Numbered from the stretch's first letter, positions 15,235-23,407 are shown. The stretch is 27,582 bases of DNA from Firmicutes bacterium UBA2598 (GCA_002339345.1 DDKM01000002.1:4163-31744); one strand, 5' to 3'. Translations and numbers: made by a program. The notes: generated from the sequence alone by a model not told the origin.

Positions 15235-15681
15235 TTGAAAATGTATTTTGAAGATGCCACTGTGGGCGAAACCCATGTCACGCCGGCCAGGACCATTACC
15301 GAAACCGATGTGATGTTGTTTGCGGGCCTTTCCGGTGATTACAACCCGCTGCATACCGATGCGGAGTTCGGTAAGAACACCGTGTTTAAGGAGCGCATCG
15401 CCCACGGCTTGCTGGGACTGGCCGTCACCACAGGGTTAAAGGCCCGGCTGGGCCTGTTCGACGGGACGGTGGTGGCCTTTCTGGGCCTGACCTGGGACTT
15501 CAAGAAACCGATTTTCTTCGGCGATACCATCCATGCCCGGTTTACCATTGTGGAAAAACGGGAAACCAAACACCCGGACCGGGGGATCATCGTCCAGGCT
15601 GTCCAGGTGCTGAACCAGCGGGGAGAGGTAGTGCAGGAAGGGCGCCATACCACCATGGTGCGGCGGCGCCCCGCAGATTGA
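15235..15681 (+). CDS. MaoC-like hot-dog-fold hydratase ((R)-enoyl-CoA hydratase type)
   Basis: This 148-residue single hot-dog domain protein resembles PhaJ-type (R)-specific enoyl-CoA hydratases. The catalytic pair D35 and H40 (GDYNPLHTD) has the D-x4-H spacing of PhaJ, and AHGLLGLA follows as in the family. It would produce or remove (R)-3-hydroxyacyl-CoA, complementing the (S)-specific crotonase two genes upstream. The TTG at 15235 (AAGGGGGG 9 bp upstream) and the ATG at 15241 (GGTGAGG 10 bp upstream) are both plausible starts, differing by two residues. The SDR gene follows after 77 bp. Confidence 0.87.
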   Translation: MKMYFEDATVGETHVTPARTITETDVMLFAGLSGDYNPLHTDAEFGKNTVFKERIAHGLLGLAVTTGLKARLGLFDGTVVAFLGLTWDFKKPIFFGDTIHARFTIVEKRETKHPDRGIIVQAVQVLNQRGEVVQEGRHTTMVRRRPAD

Positions 15682-15758
15682 AAAGTCAGGGAAATCTGAC
15701 AAGTTGTATAACGGCAGTCCGCTTTTCAAACCTTATGGAACGAAAGAGGGGATTACGG

Positions 15759-16517
15759 ATGGGCTTACCAGGTGCGGATCTGGCCGGCAAAATAGCCCTG
15801 GTCACCGGGGGCAGCAAGGGAATCGGTTACGGCATGGCCCGGGCCCTGGCGGAGGTTGGGGTGCACGTGGTGGTTGCCAGCCGCAACCTGGCGGAAGGGC
15901 AGGCGGTGGCCGCTGAACTGGCCGGCCTGGGAACCCGTGCGGGGGCGCGCCGGGCGGATGTGACCAGCAAGGCGGAAGTGGAAGCCATGGTGGCATCGGT
16001 GGTGGAGGAGTACGGCAGGATTGACATTTTGGTCAACAATGCCGGCATGAACATCCGCAAGCCGTTATTGGATCTGGCGGAAGAGGAATGGGATCAGGTG
16101 CTCAACACCAATTTAAAGGGACTCTTCCTGGTGGGCCAGGCGGTGGGACGGGTGATGACACGGCAAAGGCGCGGCAAGATCATTAACATTGCCTCGGTGG
16201 CCGGGGTAAAGGGGCGGCCGCTCCTGGGCGCCTACTGTGCCAGCAAGGGTGCGGTAATCCAGCTGACGCGGGTGATGGCCTTGGAATGGGTGAAGGACAA
16301 CGTCCATGTCAACGCCATCGCGCCCAGCTACATCGAAACCCCCATGACGGCAGACTTTATCAAGGAAAAGGGTGAGGAACTCCTCCGGCGCATTCCCATG
16401 GGGCGGTTTGGCACCTTTGCCGACCTGGCCGGAGCGGTCATCTACCTGTCCTCGGAAGCATCGGATTTCATCACCGGCCAGACCATTTTTGTGGACGGCG
16501 GCTCCACCGCCTCCTAG
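15759..16517 (+). CDS. Short-chain dehydrogenase/reductase (FabG-like)
   Basis: This 252-residue classical SDR has the cofactor motif TGGSKGIG (16-23), NNAG (93-96), N118 and the catalytic S146, Y159 and K163 (YCASK). ATG at 15759 is chosen because AAAGAGGGG lies 7 bp upstream and the protein then begins with the normal N-terminus; upstream in-frame codons would add 27 unrelated residues. FabG-like SDRs act on (R)-3-hydroxyacyl thioesters, so this enzyme and the preceding MaoC hydratase can form an (R)-specific route parallel to the crotonase and dehydrogenase route. R39-equivalent region VVASRN suggests NADP(H), though this is not firm. Other alcohol or sugar-acid substrates are possible. 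Confidence 0.9.
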   Translation: MGLPGADLAGKIALVTGGSKGIGYGMARALAEVGVHVVVASRNLAEGQAVAAELAGLGTRAGARRADVTSKAEVEAMVASVVEEYGRIDILVNNAGMNIRKPLLDLAEEEWDQVLNTNLKGLFLVGQAVGRVMTRQRRGKIINIASVAGVKGRPLLGAYCASKGAVIQLTRVMALEWVKDNVHVNAIAPSYIETPMTADFIKEKGEELLRRIPMGRFGTFADLAGAVIYLSSEASDFITGQTIFVDGGSTAS

Positions 16518-16533
16518 GAATGTAAACCAGGGG

Positions 16534-16563
16534 ATAGCTTAAGACCATGGTGTCTTTGGCTAT
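16534..16563 (+). terminator. Hairpin after the SDR gene, possible terminator
   Basis: ATAGC(T) at 16534-16539 pairs with GGCTAT at 16558-16563, and AAGAC (16541-16545) pairs with GTCTT (16552-16556) around a 6-nt loop, with one internal mismatch. The sequence after it (TTCCACAGATTTT) is only moderately T-rich. It lies in the gap between the SDR and the MFS gene, so weak termination or processing at the end of region B is plausible. Confidence 0.4.
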
Positions 16564-16607
16564 TTCCACAGATTTTACATCAAATTTTGGGGGAGGCGCA
16601 CGGTCAG

Positions 16608-17873
16608 GTGACGGAAGACCCTCAAGCCAATAATGGGGAGTTGCAGCGCCGGTGGGCCAACCTCTGCCTGGTATCCCTGCTGGTGCTGGCCACCACCATG
16701 AGCCAGTTTTCCTACGCCCCCATGGGACCATTTCTCATCACCTACTTCGGCCTTACCAAGACCCAGATGGGCGTACTGGCCTCCGCCGTTTTCCTGGGGG
16801 TAATCACCACCACCTTCATGGCCGGGTGGATGGTGGACGTGGTGGGTGTACGCAGGATGATCCTGGTGGGGCCCGGCCTGATGGCTGCCTGTATGCTGGG
16901 TGTGGCCATAGCCGGCAGTTACTGGACGGTGTTCGGGTGGTTATTTCTGCTGGGGGTTGGCAACAGTGTGATGATGCCCCTGGGTAATTCCGCCATTTTC
17001 GAGTGGTTCCGGCGGCAGGAAAGGGGCCTGGCCATGGGTGTCAAACAGTCTGGTATGGCGGCGGGACCGGCCGTCGGGGCCGCCATCCTGCCGTTAATCG
17101 CCGTGGCTTACGGGTGGCAGCGGGGCTATCAGGTGGGCGGTCTGCTGCTGGCGGGGATTACCCTGCTTTGTTACCTGTGGTATCGCGATCCGGATAGCGG
17201 TTTTGCCAAAGGTCCCAGCCCTCCGGCACCTACCTTGGCGGCCATCAGGGATATTTTCTTTAACCGGGATATCTGGCTGGTAGGAATCTTCGGCCTATCC
17301 ATGGGCGGCGCCCAGGTGGCCTTTACCACCTTCCTGATCCCTTTTCTGGATGAGGTGCTTTTAATCCCGGTGATCACCGGTGGGGCCCTGCTGGCCCTTA
17401 CCCAGTTGAGCGGGGCCATCGGCCGGCCGGTTTTTGGCATGATCAGTGACCGAATTTTTAACGGCCGGCGGAAGGGCATCATGTGCATTACCGCCCTGGC
17501 CGCTGTACTTTGCCTGATACTGGTGTCCTTCCTGCCCGGGGGATTGCCCTTCTGGTTGTTGGTGTTGTTAATGGTGGTCATGGGATTAGCCATCATGGGC
17601 TGGGCAGGCCCATATTTTACCCTCATCGTGGAGGTGGCGGGTGAACGCAATATCGGTCTGGTCAGTTCCATGGCGGTGACCATGAATTTATTGGGCATCA
17701 TGTCCGGCCCGCCTATTTTCGGATTGATTGTGGACTTGACCGGCTCTTATCGCCTGGCCTTTCGCCTTTTTGCCCTGTGGCTTGGTGTTGCTTCACTGAT
17801 CTTTTTGCTTTCCAGGATCGAACGGCCCGGAAATATCCACTGGGTCAGGGCCTTTTACCGGGAATTGATGTAA
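16608..17873 (+). CDS. Major facilitator superfamily transporter
   Basis: This roughly 421-residue inner-membrane protein has about 12 hydrophobic segments and the MFS cytoplasmic loop signature after segment 8 (GRPVFGMISDR then a basic run NGRRK). It belongs to the general carboxylate/nitrate-like MFS group (OxlT/NarK-like appearance), so an organic-acid substrate or product is a reasonable inference. GTG at 16608 has GGGGGAGG about 11 bp upstream; a TTG at 16587 lies on top of that site and is less likely. It precedes a 2-hydroxyacid dehydrogenase, suggesting uptake or export of a hydroxy or oxo acid. Confidence 0.86.
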   Translation: MTEDPQANNGELQRRWANLCLVSLLVLATTMSQFSYAPMGPFLITYFGLTKTQMGVLASAVFLGVITTTFMAGWMVDVVGVRRMILVGPGLMAACMLGVAIAGSYWTVFGWLFLLGVGNSVMMPLGNSAIFEWFRRQERGLAMGVKQSGMAAGPAVGAAILPLIAVAYGWQRGYQVGGLLLAGITLLCYLWYRDPDSGFAKGPSPPAPTLAAIRDIFFNRDIWLVGIFGLSMGGAQVAFTTFLIPFLDEVLLIPVITGGALLALTQLSGAIGRPVFGMISDRIFNGRRKGIMCITALAAVLCLILVSFLPGGLPFWLLVLLMVVMGLAIMGWAGPYFTLIVEVAGERNIGLVSSMAVTMNLLGIMSGPPIFGLIVDLTGSYRLAFRLFALWLGVASLIFLLSRIERPGNIHWVRAFYRELM

Positions 17874-17946
17874 GAGGGGTGCCAAATGCCAGACCGGCGT
17901 CCCTTGCCAGGCTGCCTTGCCAAATGCTTAGTAAGGAGGTGCGTGT

Positions 17947-18888
17947 ATGACAACTGTGCTGGTGACACCGTCATTGAGCCGCAAACACTGGGATGTTCTG
18001 GCGAAGGAGTTTCCCCATACTTCCTTTTTGGACACCGCCGGGCTGGTGCAGCAGCGAGGGGCGGAAGTCCGTGTGTTGGTGACCGATGGGGGGGATGTAT
18101 CCGGCCTATTGGGCCGGCTGCCCAACCTGGAGTGGGTCCAGGTTTTGCGCGCCGGCATTGACAACATACCGCTGCCGGCCCTACGGGAGCGCCGGATCAG
18201 GCTGACCACCGTCCGGGGTATTCACGGGATTCCCATCGGCGAACATGTGATGGGCATGATTTTACAGCACTCCAGGCGGCTGCTGCAGTTCCACGCCCAC
18301 CAGATGCAAAGGGTATGGGATCGGAGTTTGAAAACCGATGAGGTTTACGAAAAAACCCTGGGTATTGTGGGTATCGGCGCCATCGGCAGGGAGATTGCCA
18401 AGAGGGCCAGGGCTTTCGGCATGAGGGTGATTGGCATTAACTCCAGGGGTACACCGGTGGAGGAGGCGGATATGGTGCTGTCCTTCGCGCAGTTGCCGGA
18501 CATGCTGGCGGAAAGTGACTACGTTGTCATCGCCTTGCCTTTGACACCGGAAACCACCCGGATCTTCGGTGAGGCAGAATTCCGTCTAATGAAGCCCTCG
18601 GCCTTTTTCATCAACATCGCCCGGGGAGAAGTTGTGGACGAACAGGCGCTGATCCGGGCACTGCAGGAAGGGTGGATTGGCGGGGCCGGGCTGGATGTCT
18701 TCAGCACCGAGCCCCTGCCGGTGGAAAGCCCCTTATGGGGTATGGCCAATGTATTGGTCACCCCCCACGTTTCCGCCCTGTCCCCTAGGTATTACGAGCG
18801 GGCCATGGCGGTTTTCCGCCGTAACCTGCAGGAGTTTTTGGCCGGGGAGGCCCTGTTTAATGAGGTTGATCTGTATAAAGGGTATTAA
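17947..18888 (+). CDS. D-2-hydroxyacid dehydrogenase family protein
   Basis: This 313-residue NAD(P)-dependent dehydrogenase interconverts 2-hydroxyacids and 2-oxoacids. The cofactor motif GIGAIG is at 142-147; the catalytic Arg226 (NIARGE), Glu255 (STEPLP) and His274 (TPHVSA) are all present. AAGGAGGTG lies 7 bp before the ATG. No C-terminal ACT domain is present, so it is not the biosynthetic phosphoglycerate dehydrogenase type. Together with the LarA-like isomerase and the two 2-oxoacid:ferredoxin oxidoreductases it suggests 2-hydroxyacids as pathway intermediates. The upstream gap holds a short direct repeat, GCCAAATGC (17881 and 17919), of no known meaning. Confidence 0.92.
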   Translation: MTTVLVTPSLSRKHWDVLAKEFPHTSFLDTAGLVQQRGAEVRVLVTDGGDVSGLLGRLPNLEWVQVLRAGIDNIPLPALRERRIRLTTVRGIHGIPIGEHVMGMILQHSRRLLQFHAHQMQRVWDRSLKTDEVYEKTLGIVGIGAIGREIAKRARAFGMRVIGINSRGTPVEEADMVLSFAQLPDMLAESDYVVIALPLTPETTRIFGEAEFRLMKPSAFFINIARGEVVDEQALIRALQEGWIGGAGLDVFSTEPLPVESPLWGMANVLVTPHVSALSPRYYERAMAVFRRNLQEFLAGEALFNEVDLYKGY

Positions 18889-18909
18889 TGGTGAAGGAGA
18901 GGACGGGGC

Positions 18910-20088
18910 ATGAGAGAAGCGGTAATTATCGGTGCGGCCAGAACACCCATCGCCAGGGTGGGCGGAGCCCTTAAAAATGTCCGGCCGGAAACACTGGCCG
19001 GCGTGGTCATTAAAGAGGCGGTGCAGCGGGCCGGGGTCAAGGACCCGGCAGAAATTGACGAGGTTATTTTCGGGCATGTCCTGGGAGCCATCGGCTGCAT
19101 GGCCAGGGTTGGCCTGCTGGAAGCGGGTCTCCCGTTAAGCATCCCGGGCCTGACGGTGGACCGGCAGTGTGGTTCCGGTTCCACCGCCATCAACCTGGCG
19201 GCCCTCCACATCCAGGGCGGCATGGGGGAACTGTATGTGGCGGGCGGTGTGGAGAGCATGACCCTGCAGCCATACTTATTGGAAAAGCCGGTGGAGGCTT
19301 ACCAGCGTTTCCCACCCAACTGGATTCCCAGGCGGCCGCTGGCTCCCAAGGAAATTGGCGACCCGCCCATGGGGATCACCGCCGAGAATGTGGCGGAAAA
19401 GTGGGGCATCCCCCGGGAGGAACAGGATGAAATGGGCTACCTGAGCCAGCAGAAGGCCGGCCGGGCCTTAAGGGAAGGCCGGTTCAAGGAACAGATCGTT
19501 CCCGTGGTCATCCCGCAGAAAAAGGGGCAGGTGGTGTTCGACACCGACGAACACCCCCGGCCGGATGTCACCATGGAGGGACTGGCCAAGCTGCCCCCGG
19601 CCTTCAAGGAGGGCGGCAGCGTCACAGCGGGTAACTCCTCCGGCCTGAACGACGGCGCCGGCGCGGTGATCGTGGCTACCAGGGAAAAGGCGGCCCAGCT
19701 GGGGGTACAACCGCTGGCGGCCATTAGGGGTTTTGCCTACGCCGGCGTTGACCCCAACATTATGGGTATCGGGCCGGTCCCTGCCACCCGGAAGGTGCTG
19801 CACCAGCTGGGGTTGACCCTGGACGACATGGATGTGATTGAACTGAACGAGGCCTTTGCTGCCCAGGCCATTGCCTGCTGCCGGGAACTGGACATCGACT
19901 GGCGGGATGGGGAGAAGTTCAATCCCAACGGAGGAGCCATCGCCCTTGGACATCCCATTGCCGGTTCCCTGGCCATCCTGGTGATCAAGGCCATGTACGA
20001 ATTGAAGCGGCGGCAGGGCCGGTATGCCCTGATCACCGCGTGCTGCGGTGGGGGCCAGGGAGTGGCCACCGTCATTGAGAATCTGTAA
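18910..20088 (+). CDS. Thiolase (acetyl-CoA C-acyltransferase), second copy
   Basis: This 392-residue thiolase has nucleophile C87 (DRQCGSGS), H348 (GGAIALGHP) and C378 (ACCGGGQG). After the active histidine it reads HPIAGS, where most thiolases, including the copy at 5817, have HPLG-S/A-T-G; this changes a loop close to the active site. GAAGGAGAGG lies about 8 bp before the ATG, and the gene starts 21 bp after the hydroxyacid dehydrogenase. It would perform the last thiolytic step for a different 3-oxoacyl-CoA. No frameshift or truncation is seen. Confidence 0.93.
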   Translation: MREAVIIGAARTPIARVGGALKNVRPETLAGVVIKEAVQRAGVKDPAEIDEVIFGHVLGAIGCMARVGLLEAGLPLSIPGLTVDRQCGSGSTAINLAALHIQGGMGELYVAGGVESMTLQPYLLEKPVEAYQRFPPNWIPRRPLAPKEIGDPPMGITAENVAEKWGIPREEQDEMGYLSQQKAGRALREGRFKEQIVPVVIPQKKGQVVFDTDEHPRPDVTMEGLAKLPPAFKEGGSVTAGNSSGLNDGAGAVIVATREKAAQLGVQPLAAIRGFAYAGVDPNIMGIGPVPATRKVLHQLGLTLDDMDVIELNEAFAAQAIACCRELDIDWRDGEKFNPNGGAIALGHPIAGSLAILVIKAMYELKRRQGRYALITACCGGGQGVATVIENL

Positions 20089-20104
20089 AGACAGAATGCA
20101 GGGT

Positions 20105-20216
20105 ATATGTCTAAATGCTCCTGTGCATTGGGGAATAGGGTTTCCCAGGCAGATCATGGTGGTCCGCCTGGGGTAATTGACCCATGAATGTTCTCTTTTT
20201 CATTGATATGTCTAAA
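20105..20216. repeat. Paired 11-bp direct repeat ATATGTCTAAA
   Basis: ATATGTCTAAA occurs at 20105-20115 and again at 20206-20216, 101 bp apart, in the gap before the TAXI gene. Relative to the start predicted from the sigma-54 element these lie near -175 and -74. They are candidate activator half-sites. AATGC-N6-GCATT (20114-20129) overlaps the first copy. Function is inferred. Confidence 0.4.
20144..20172. repeat. Inverted repeat downstream of second thiolase
   Basis: CCCAGGC (20144-20150) pairs with GCCTGGG (20166-20172) around a 15-nt loop, 55 bp after the thiolase stop. No T-run follows. It may weakly end the preceding operon or be a protein-binding palindrome in the regulatory gap. Confidence 0.4.
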
Positions 20217-20231
20217 AATATAAACTATTTT
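20203..20231 (+). promoter_or_regulatory. Possible vegetative (sigma-A) promoter
   Basis: TTGATA (20203-20208; one mismatch to TTGACA), a 17-bp spacer and TATTTT (20226-20231; two mismatches to TATAAT) lie in an AT-rich stretch. It overlaps the second ATATGTCTAAA copy, so an activator bound there would block it. Support is motif-only. Confidence 0.3.
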
Positions 20232-20258
20232 GATTAAATTGTCACATAGGCTGAGAAA

Positions 20259-20275
20259 TGGCATGGAGGTTGCAT
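20259..20275 (+). promoter_or_regulatory. Sigma-54 (RpoN) -24/-12 promoter
   Basis: TGGCATGGAGGTTGCAT has GG (20260-20261) and GC (20272-20273) separated by exactly 10 bp, with TGGCA and TTGCAT blocks as in the consensus. The predicted start is near 20285, about 68 bp before the TAXI gene ATG. It shares TGGCAT and TTGCAT with the element at 12263, suggesting joint control of the beta-oxidation and transport/KOR operons. Confidence 0.75.
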
Positions 20276-20352
20276 GTTTTACCGGTTGGCAGGAAACGGG
20301 AAAAATGGTTGCTGCTTGCATGCAAAATACCATTAACAGGGGAGGGTGAAGG

Positions 20353-21366
20353 ATGGTTAGAACAAAAAATGTGTGGTTGCTAGTGTTGGTGCTGTTAGTG
20401 ACAGTGGCGGTTACGGCCTGTGGCGGAGGGGATAAGGCTGCCGGGCCAAAGACTGACCAGGGAACCCCGCCGGCCCAACAAACCCAGGATATCCAGCTGG
20501 TCTTCGCTACCGGTCCATCGGGAGGGACCTGGTATCCCCTCGGTGGAGCCATTGCTGAGGTTATTCAAAAAAAGGTTCCGGGGGTGACCGTTTCCATCCA
20601 AATGGGTGGTGGTGAAGCCAATGTAAAGGGTGTCCAAAAGGGTATTTACCAAATGGGCATAAGTTATTCCCATACCACGGCGGAAGCGGTGGAAGGTACC
20701 GGAAGTTTTGATGAAAAGCACCCGAAGGTGTTGGGGCTCATGTCTTTGTATCCCTCTGCTTTACAATGGGCTGCCAGGCCGGATGCCGGTATCAACAGCA
20801 TCAGTGATCTTAAAGGGAAAAAGATCTCTCCCGGTACCAAGGGTTTTTCCGGTGAAGCGATGGTCCGCCAGGTGTTGAAAGTCTATGGTTTAAGCTATGA
20901 TGACATGTCTAAGGTTGAGTACGTTTCCTACTCTGACTCCGTTAACCTGATGAAAGACAAGCATATTGATATTTTCATACCCATCACCACCTGGCCCGCG
21001 CCGACGATCCAGGAAGTGGCCCTGCAGAGCGGAGTAAAAATGATTCCCATCGATCCTGATAAGATGGATGAACTGAAAAGGATTAACCCCGGATATGCCG
21101 CGGTAATGCTACCAGCCAATACCTATAAGGGACAGGCGGAGGACGTGCTCAGCCTGGGTTCCAACGCCAATATCGTAATATCCGCGGACATGCCGGAAGA
21201 CCTGGTTTATAACATTACCAAGGCCATCCTGACCAGCCTGGATGATTTGCGCAAGGTGCATTCATCAATAGCCAAAATGACACCGGAAACCGCCCCCCAG
21301 GATGTGGGCGCTCCTCTTCACCCGGGAGCAGCGAAATACTACAAGGAAATCGGTGTCCTGAAATAG
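20353..21366 (+). CDS. TAXI-family TRAP transporter solute-binding lipoprotein
   Basis: This 337-residue protein begins with a short basic N-terminus, a hydrophobic stretch and a lipobox (VTAC, Cys23), so it is an exported lipoprotein anchored outside the membrane. The mature part has the TAXI family opening FATGPSGGTWYPLGGAIAE. It captures a small carboxylate and hands it to the fused permease encoded downstream. GGGGAGGGTGAAGG precedes the ATG. TAXI proteins have been linked to 2-oxoglutarate, glutamate and related acids; with korABC in the same operon, a 2-oxoacid or its precursor is the likely ligand (inference). The gene looks less GC-rich than region A. Confidence 0.93.
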   Translation: MVRTKNVWLLVLVLLVTVAVTACGGGDKAAGPKTDQGTPPAQQTQDIQLVFATGPSGGTWYPLGGAIAEVIQKKVPGVTVSIQMGGGEANVKGVQKGIYQMGISYSHTTAEAVEGTGSFDEKHPKVLGLMSLYPSALQWAARPDAGINSISDLKGKKISPGTKGFSGEAMVRQVLKVYGLSYDDMSKVEYVSYSDSVNLMKDKHIDIFIPITTWPAPTIQEVALQSGVKMIPIDPDKMDELKRINPGYAAVMLPANTYKGQAEDVLSLGSNANIVISADMPEDLVYNITKAILTSLDDLRKVHSSIAKMTPETAPQDVGAPLHPGAAKYYKEIGVLK

Positions 21367-21372
21367 CGGCCA

Positions 21373-21400
21373 GGGGGCCGGTGGACCTCCACCGGCCCCC
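21373..21400 (+). repeat. Strong hairpin between binding protein and permease
   Basis: GGGGGCCGGTGG (21373-21384) pairs perfectly with CCACCGGCCCCC (21389-21400) around the 4-nt loop ACCT, 6 bp after the binding-protein stop. It has no T-run, so mRNA processing, protection from 3' decay or partial attenuation is more likely than full termination. Such hairpins are common where a binding protein must be made in excess over its permease. Confidence 0.65.
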
Positions 21401-21460
21401 CTATCCCGATTAGGTGCAAAGGAAGTGCAACACTGCTGGGGTTAGGGGGTATGGCTGAAC

Positions 21461-23377
21461 ATGGAGGAAGGTGGCGGCGGGAAAAAGCGGGAACTGGGGT
21501 TATGGACCAGACGGATTGTCAGTTTGATAGCCGTTGGCTTAAGCATGTTTCAAATCTACACGGCCTTTTTTGGTGTCCTGGAATCCACAAGGCAGCGGTC
21601 CATTCATTTAAGCCTGATCCTAATCTTGGTGTTTTTACTGCAAGCTCCAAGCAGCAAGTTGAAGAAATCAAGGCTGGTTTGGGTCATTGACCTGTGCTTC
21701 ATACTGCTGGTGCTGGCTTCTTACGGTTATGTGATTATGAATTCCCAGGAGATTGCCAGCCGGATGTCCTATGTCACGGATTTAACGGCAGCGGAGATGT
21801 TGTTCGGTGTGCTGGGCATCGCCATTCTGATTGAAGCTGCCAGGCGTACCATGGGGAACGTATTTGCCGGTTTGTTGGCGGTATTTGTGGCCTATGTCTT
21901 TGTGGGGCCATATATAAAGGGCAGTTTCGGTCATCAGGGATATTCCCTGATGTGGACCGTGGATCACATCTTTTACACGCGAGAAGGAATATTTGGCACG
22001 CCATTGGGTGTATCAGCCACGTACATTTATATATTTCTCCTCTTTGGAGCCTTTTTGGAAAGGTCTGGGGCGGGGGAATTTTTCATGAATCTGGCTCTGG
22101 CCCTTACCGGTAGGTACCGGGGTGGACCGGCCAAGACGGCGGTGGTGGCCAGCGGGATTATGGGGACTATCTCCGGTAGCGCCGTTGCCAATGTAGTGAC
22201 AACAGGGTCATTCACCATTCCCTTAATGAAAAAAATTGGCTACCAGCCCAGGTTCGCCGGTGCCGTAGAGGCCGTTGCCTCAACGGGCGGTCAAATCATG
22301 CCTCCCATCATGGGTGCGGCCGCATTCATCATGGCGGAATTCACTGGGATTCCTTATATCAAAATCGCGGCAGCGGCTATTTTCCCGGCTTTTTTATACT
22401 ATTTCAGCCTGGGCTGGCAAATTCACTTTCGCGCTGTCCGGCAAAACATGCGGGGGCTCACTGCTGAGGAAACACCCCATTTTGGCCGGATACTGCGCAG
22501 CGGGTTTCTTTATCTGATCCCCATCGTAGTAATAATCGCGCTTTTGGCCGTGGGGTATACACCATTAAAGGCCGGGATGTATGCACTGGTTACAGTATGG
22601 GCGTGTACCCTGGTTAATCTGGCCCATCCCATGGGTTTGCGTCAAGTGTGGGAAGCCTTGGAGGCTGCCGCCAAAACGGCCATTGATGTGGCGGTGGCGT
22701 GCGCCGCGGCTGGCATCGTGGTAGGGGTGGTCAGCTTGACGGGTTTGGGAATCAAGTTTAGCACCATGATTATCCAGGCAGCGGGCGGTCATCTGATTCT
22801 CGCCCTGACCTTTACCATGTTGGCGGCCCTGGTGCTGGGTATGGGTTTGCCCACCTCCGCCGCTTATATTATCCAGGCTGCGATTGTGATCCCTTCCCTG
22901 GTCAAACTGGGTGTGCCAGTCCTTGCTGCCCACATGTTTGCCTTTTATTTCGCCATCGTTTCTGCCATTACGCCACCCGTTGCCCTGGCAGCTTACGCCG
23001 GTGCCGGCATATCGGGGGCAGATCCCTTTAAAACCGGTTTTACCGCATGGCGCCTAGGTCTGGCCGGGTTCATCGTACCCTTCATGTTTGTGTATGGCCC
23101 GAGCCTGCTGTTGCAAGGTAGTCCCGGCGAGATCGCGCTGACCGTTGTGTCCGCCTCCATTGGCGTAATATCACTTGCTTCCGCCCTGGAAGGATATCTT
23201 ATCCGCCAGCTTTCCCTGTGGGAAAGGGCCTTGCTGCTTTTTGGTGCGGTGGTGCTGATCAAGCCTGGGCTGATTACCGATGTGGTGGGTATAGGGCTGT
23301 TGATACTGGTATTGTTGCGGCAATGGCATGTTGGGAGGCAGGGACGTATTGTGGAGGTACATGGAAACTCACGGTAG
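21461..23377 (+). CDS. TRAP transporter fused permease (4TM/12TM, DctQM type)
   Basis: This 638-residue integral membrane protein fuses the small DctQ-like part (about residues 1-150) to the large DctM-like part (about 170-560), followed by extra hydrophobic segments. Hallmarks are GTISGSAVANVVTTGSF (near 234-250), GGQIMPPIMGAAAFIM and GMGLPTSAAYI (near 460). The family couples solute uptake to a sodium or proton gradient and works with a TAXI binding protein, here the gene just upstream. ATG at 21461 has TTAGGGGG about 10 bp upstream; the ATG at 21451 is in another frame. Length is typical of fused TAXI permeases. Confidence 0.93.
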   Translation: MEEGGGGKKRELGLWTRRIVSLIAVGLSMFQIYTAFFGVLESTRQRSIHLSLILILVFLLQAPSSKLKKSRLVWVIDLCFILLVLASYGYVIMNSQEIASRMSYVTDLTAAEMLFGVLGIAILIEAARRTMGNVFAGLLAVFVAYVFVGPYIKGSFGHQGYSLMWTVDHIFYTREGIFGTPLGVSATYIYIFLLFGAFLERSGAGEFFMNLALALTGRYRGGPAKTAVVASGIMGTISGSAVANVVTTGSFTIPLMKKIGYQPRFAGAVEAVASTGGQIMPPIMGAAAFIMAEFTGIPYIKIAAAAIFPAFLYYFSLGWQIHFRAVRQNMRGLTAEETPHFGRILRSGFLYLIPIVVIIALLAVGYTPLKAGMYALVTVWACTLVNLAHPMGLRQVWEALEAAAKTAIDVAVACAAAGIVVGVVSLTGLGIKFSTMIIQAAGGHLILALTFTMLAALVLGMGLPTSAAYIIQAAIVIPSLVKLGVPVLAAHMFAFYFAIVSAITPPVALAAYAGAGISGADPFKTGFTAWRLGLAGFIVPFMFVYGPSLLLQGSPGEIALTVVSASIGVISLASALEGYLIRQLSLWERALLLFGAVVLIKPGLITDVVGIGLLILVLLRQWHVGRQGRIVEVHGNSR

Positions 23378-23407
23378 AGGTGATTGCGGGAGAAAGGGGG
23401 GGGAATT

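Noticed and set aside
15678..15758. Extended N-terminus for the SDR starting at 15678
   Set aside because: The 27 extra residues do not look like any SDR N-terminus, and a good ribosome site lies 7 bp before ATG 15759.
17881..17927. Direct repeat GCCAAATGC before the 2-hydroxyacid dehydrogenase
   Set aside because: Only nine bases, no further structure and no promoter elements nearby; likely chance.
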